From JAFGXW01 sp964634385 (GTDB taxonomy: Bacteria; Bacillota_I; Bacilli_A; Izemoplasmatales; Izemoplasmataceae), in assembly GCA_964634385.1 (NCBI GenBank), contig CAZWIZ010000030.1, positions 1-7,836 on the forward strand: a stretch of 7,836 bases of DNA. The letters are read 5' to 3'. Shown piece by piece: positions 6,720 through 7,836 of the stretch (positions are counted from its first letter, which is position 1; each line of letters opens with the position of its first letter). The position numbers and the translations under genes are program-made. The notes beneath the pieces were generated by a model. That model saw only the letters and a program-made list of their open reading frames with translations, had not been told where the DNA came from and searched no databases.

Positions 6720-7100
6720 CTATATTTTTAACTGCTCAAAATCAAAGTTAACTTCTTTTAGATAATCACAATCGATTTTACTGTTCTTATATCTTATTAA
6801 TCTATCTAAATCAAAATTGGAGTAATGTGATTTTGAAAGATCAGTATATATTAAATCTTCAAAAAACTTATAATTTTTTACCAAGTCTTTATTTAGAAAG
6901 TAGAATACTCTTTGAGCCTCTTTATAGTAATTTATTATCCGATTTGATTTTAGTTTGTCTAGATGTTTTGATGTGTTAGATTGTTGAGTACCAAGTATAG
7001 TTTGTATTTCACCTACGCATAAAGCATTATCTTTGATTATATTAATAATCCTTAATCTATTTTCATCCGCAAGCATTTTTAGGAATAGTTGTAGTTGCAT
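6720..7100 (-). CDS. ArsR-family winged-helix repressor of the sulfur operon
   Basis: Transcription repressor of 126 residues. The ArsR core is at ~3-75: FLKMLADENRLRIINIIKD, then ALCVGEIQTILG, the recognition helix QQSNTSKHLDKLKSN, and a wing YYKEAQRVFYFL. C28 occupies the first cysteine of the ELCVC metal box, but the second is Gly. Another Cys, C111, lies in a C-terminal extension of ~50 residues. A C28-C111 pair could sense thiols, persulfides or a soft metal; this is inference. Known ArsR-type sulfur regulators (BigR, SqrR) use two cysteines but at other positions. The ATG at 7100 has GGAGG five bases upstream. It is the first gene of the rhodanese-exporter operon and faces an operator-like repeat at 7121-7140, consistent with autoregulation. 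Confidence 0.9.
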   Translation of the reverse strand: MQLQLFLKMLADENRLRIINIIKDNALCVGEIQTILGTQQSNTSKHLDKLKSNRIINYYKEAQRVFYFLNKDLVKNYKFFEDLIYTDLSKSHYSNFDLDRLIRYKNSKIDCDYLKEVNFDFEQLKI

Positions 7101-7120
7101 AGTTGCCTCCTTATATTTCT

Positions 7121-7140
7121 ATATGCTCATATATTCATAT
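7121..7140. promoter_or_regulatory. ArsR-type operator at the sulfur operon start
   Basis: ATATG (7121-7125) and CATAT (7136-7140) form an outer inverted repeat. Inside are tandem half-sites CTCATAT (7126-7132) and TTCATAT (7134-7140). CTCATAT is identical to the half-site in the ATPase operator. The site overlaps the predicted transcription start (~7137), the usual place for ArsR repression. Less symmetric than the 2873-2892 site, so the exact dyad is uncertain. Confidence 0.5.
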
Positions 7141-7143
7141 ATT

Positions 7144-7172
7144 ATTATATTCTTTAGTTTTGATAAAATCAA
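7144..7172 (-). promoter_or_regulatory. Promoter of the arsR-rhodanese-exporter operon
   Basis: Minus strand: TTGATT (7172-7167), 17 bases, TATAAT (7149-7144). The -10 is perfect and the -35 matches four of six. The leader to the ArsR ATG is about 37 bases and includes GGAGG. Confidence 0.65.
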
Positions 7173-7523
7173 GAAAAAGTTATAGGAGGTGGTAAATATA
7201 TTATATTTCGTATTCTTTTAGGTCATTTATAGTACGTCTCGTTGTTAATTATTCTAAATGAACAATTATATCATTCGTGTTGATTTGTTACACCTGCTAC
7301 ACCAAAATTCTAGATAGTGTATATGTATTTTGCTAAATTCCCAAGATCATGGCTGTTAAAAAGTAGTTCGAAATTTAATAATCCAGATTTCTCAAAATTA
7401 CTAATTTTTTTAGATAAATTTGGATTTCGAGTTGCGAAAAAGACCCCTGAAACAACATGTTTCTAGAGTGAATTATCTCCTAGTAACCAGACCAAAAAAC
7501 TGATATTAATTTCCAAACAAAAA
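7173..7523. other. Gene-poor stretch with orphan translation signals
   Basis: No confident gene in ~350 bases. On the plus strand TGATAAAAT (7161-7169) could be an extended -10, and TAGGAGGT (7182-7189) is a near-perfect Shine-Dalgarno. All frames after it close quickly with no ATG in range. Further on, ATG 7323 to TAG 7466 encodes 47 residues (MYFAKFPRSWLL..., ending KKTPETTCF) without an RBS. Its part NPDFSKLLIFLDKFGFRV slightly recalls the end of XRE-type antitoxins, but this is weak. The stretch looks like decayed coding DNA. Confidence 0.35.
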
Positions 7524-7567
7524 CCCGTGATTATCGCAATAGTAAGCTAAACTACTAAAATCACGGG
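7515..7567 (-). terminator. Intrinsic terminator downstream of the toxin-like gene
   Basis: CCCGTGATT (7524-7532) and AATCACGGG (7559-7567) are perfect 9-bp arms. On the minus strand the stem is followed at once by TTTTTGTTT. The 26-base loop contains an inner AGTA/TACT pair. It lies 78 bases beyond the stop of the toxin-like gene. Between them, GGAG/CTCC at 7585-7598 forms a smaller hairpin. Confidence 0.7.
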
Positions 7568-7645
7568 AAACGGGTAGATCTGGCGGAGAATATACTCCCC
7601 GAAATTTACTTACGTACGACGTGGGTAATGGTGGTGGAGCCTATA

Positions 7646-7836
7646 TTAAAATTCTATCAAATAATCTTCTCTTTGATATATAATCCTAACTATTTCTATT
7701 TGTGCAAGTTCTTGATTAAGAATATAAATTATCAAGTAATTACCCATTTTACATTTTCTTAGGTCACTTAATTCTAATTTGGAATTAGGAAAACTCATAA
7801 TAGAATGTAGTTTACTCTCAAATAGTTGGATAAGTT
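7646..7836 (-). CDS. Partial RelE/ParE-family toxin-like protein (C-terminal part)
   Basis: A minus-strand frame open from the window edge to TAA at 7646, giving 62 residues; the start is off the window. The tail reads LSDLRKCKMGNYLIIYILNQ, then IEIVRIIYQREDYLIEF. This matches the end of RelE/ParE toxins: a strand with (R/K)xxxxGNYxIxY, then a last strand IxIxRIxxxxxDY. These small proteins inhibit translation or DNA gyrase and are normally paired with an antitoxin, usually encoded just upstream, here to the right and outside the window. Only the C-terminal half is visible, so subfamily and integrity are unknown. A terminator follows at 7515-7567. Confidence 0.6.
   Translation of the reverse strand, partial: LIQLFESKLHSIMSFPNSKLELSDLRKCKMGNYLIIYILNQELAQIEIVRIIYQREDYLIEF

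Noticed and set aside
7201..7380. CRISPR array or tandem repeats in the gene-poor region
   Set aside because: No regularly spaced repeats were found; only the short duplicated words expected in AT-rich DNA.
7561..7645. tRNA gene on the minus strand, because of the GC-richer patch with TGGCGGAGAA
   Set aside because: No acceptor-stem pairing, no TTC-A T-loop and no cloverleaf could be drawn; only small hairpins.
1..7836. Mycoplasma genetic code (TGA as Trp), suggested by the absence of TGA gene ends
   Set aside because: Every Trp codon checked in the intact genes is TGG. In such AT-rich DNA a TGA=Trp code would use TGA often. The lack of TGA stops is a small sample.

Overview
This is an AT-rich window (roughly 30% GC by eye) with strong AGGAGG-type ribosome binding sites and gene families typical of low-GC Firmicutes or related Mollicutes. 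Every tryptophan codon I checked is TGG, and every gene end I can place is TAA or TAG. The standard bacterial code fits and the TGA=Trp mycoplasma code is not supported. I cannot name the genus from sequence alone. The content is an accessory metal- and sulfur-stress region with visible gene decay.

Left end (1-873, minus strand): remains of a mercury-resistance operon. A merR gene with a good promoter and RBS carries a frameshift after its DNA-binding domain. It then runs through a deletion junction into the last ~100 residues of merA. The catalytic part of MerA and the last two mercury-binding cysteines of MerR are gone.

Middle (874-5266): a histidine kinase / OmpR-type response regulator pair (minus) is divergent from a large Zn/Cd/Pb-type P1B ATPase gene (plus). 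The shared ~115-bp intergenic region holds two facing promoters around ArsR/CadC-like operator repeats, and an 11-bp-period direct repeat where the ATPase -35 box should be. The ATPase carries an extra C-terminal ~90 residues that read as an ArsR-type winged-helix domain, a transporter-regulator fusion. This is the most unusual item in the window.

Right-centre (5267-7172): after an 83-bp perfect inverted-repeat structure between convergent genes comes a minus-strand operon of ArsR-family repressor, rhodanese and TauE/SafE-type exporter. It looks like a sulfur (sulfite/thiosulfate/persulfide) stress module. Its promoter carries an operator-like repeat sharing the CTCATAT half-site with the ATPase operator, so one repressor could link the two modules.

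Right end (7173-7836): about 470 bases without a confident gene, with an orphan Shine-Dalgarno sequence and a doubtful 47-codon ORF. Then come a minus-strand intrinsic terminator and, running off the edge, the C-terminal half of a RelE/ParE-like toxin.
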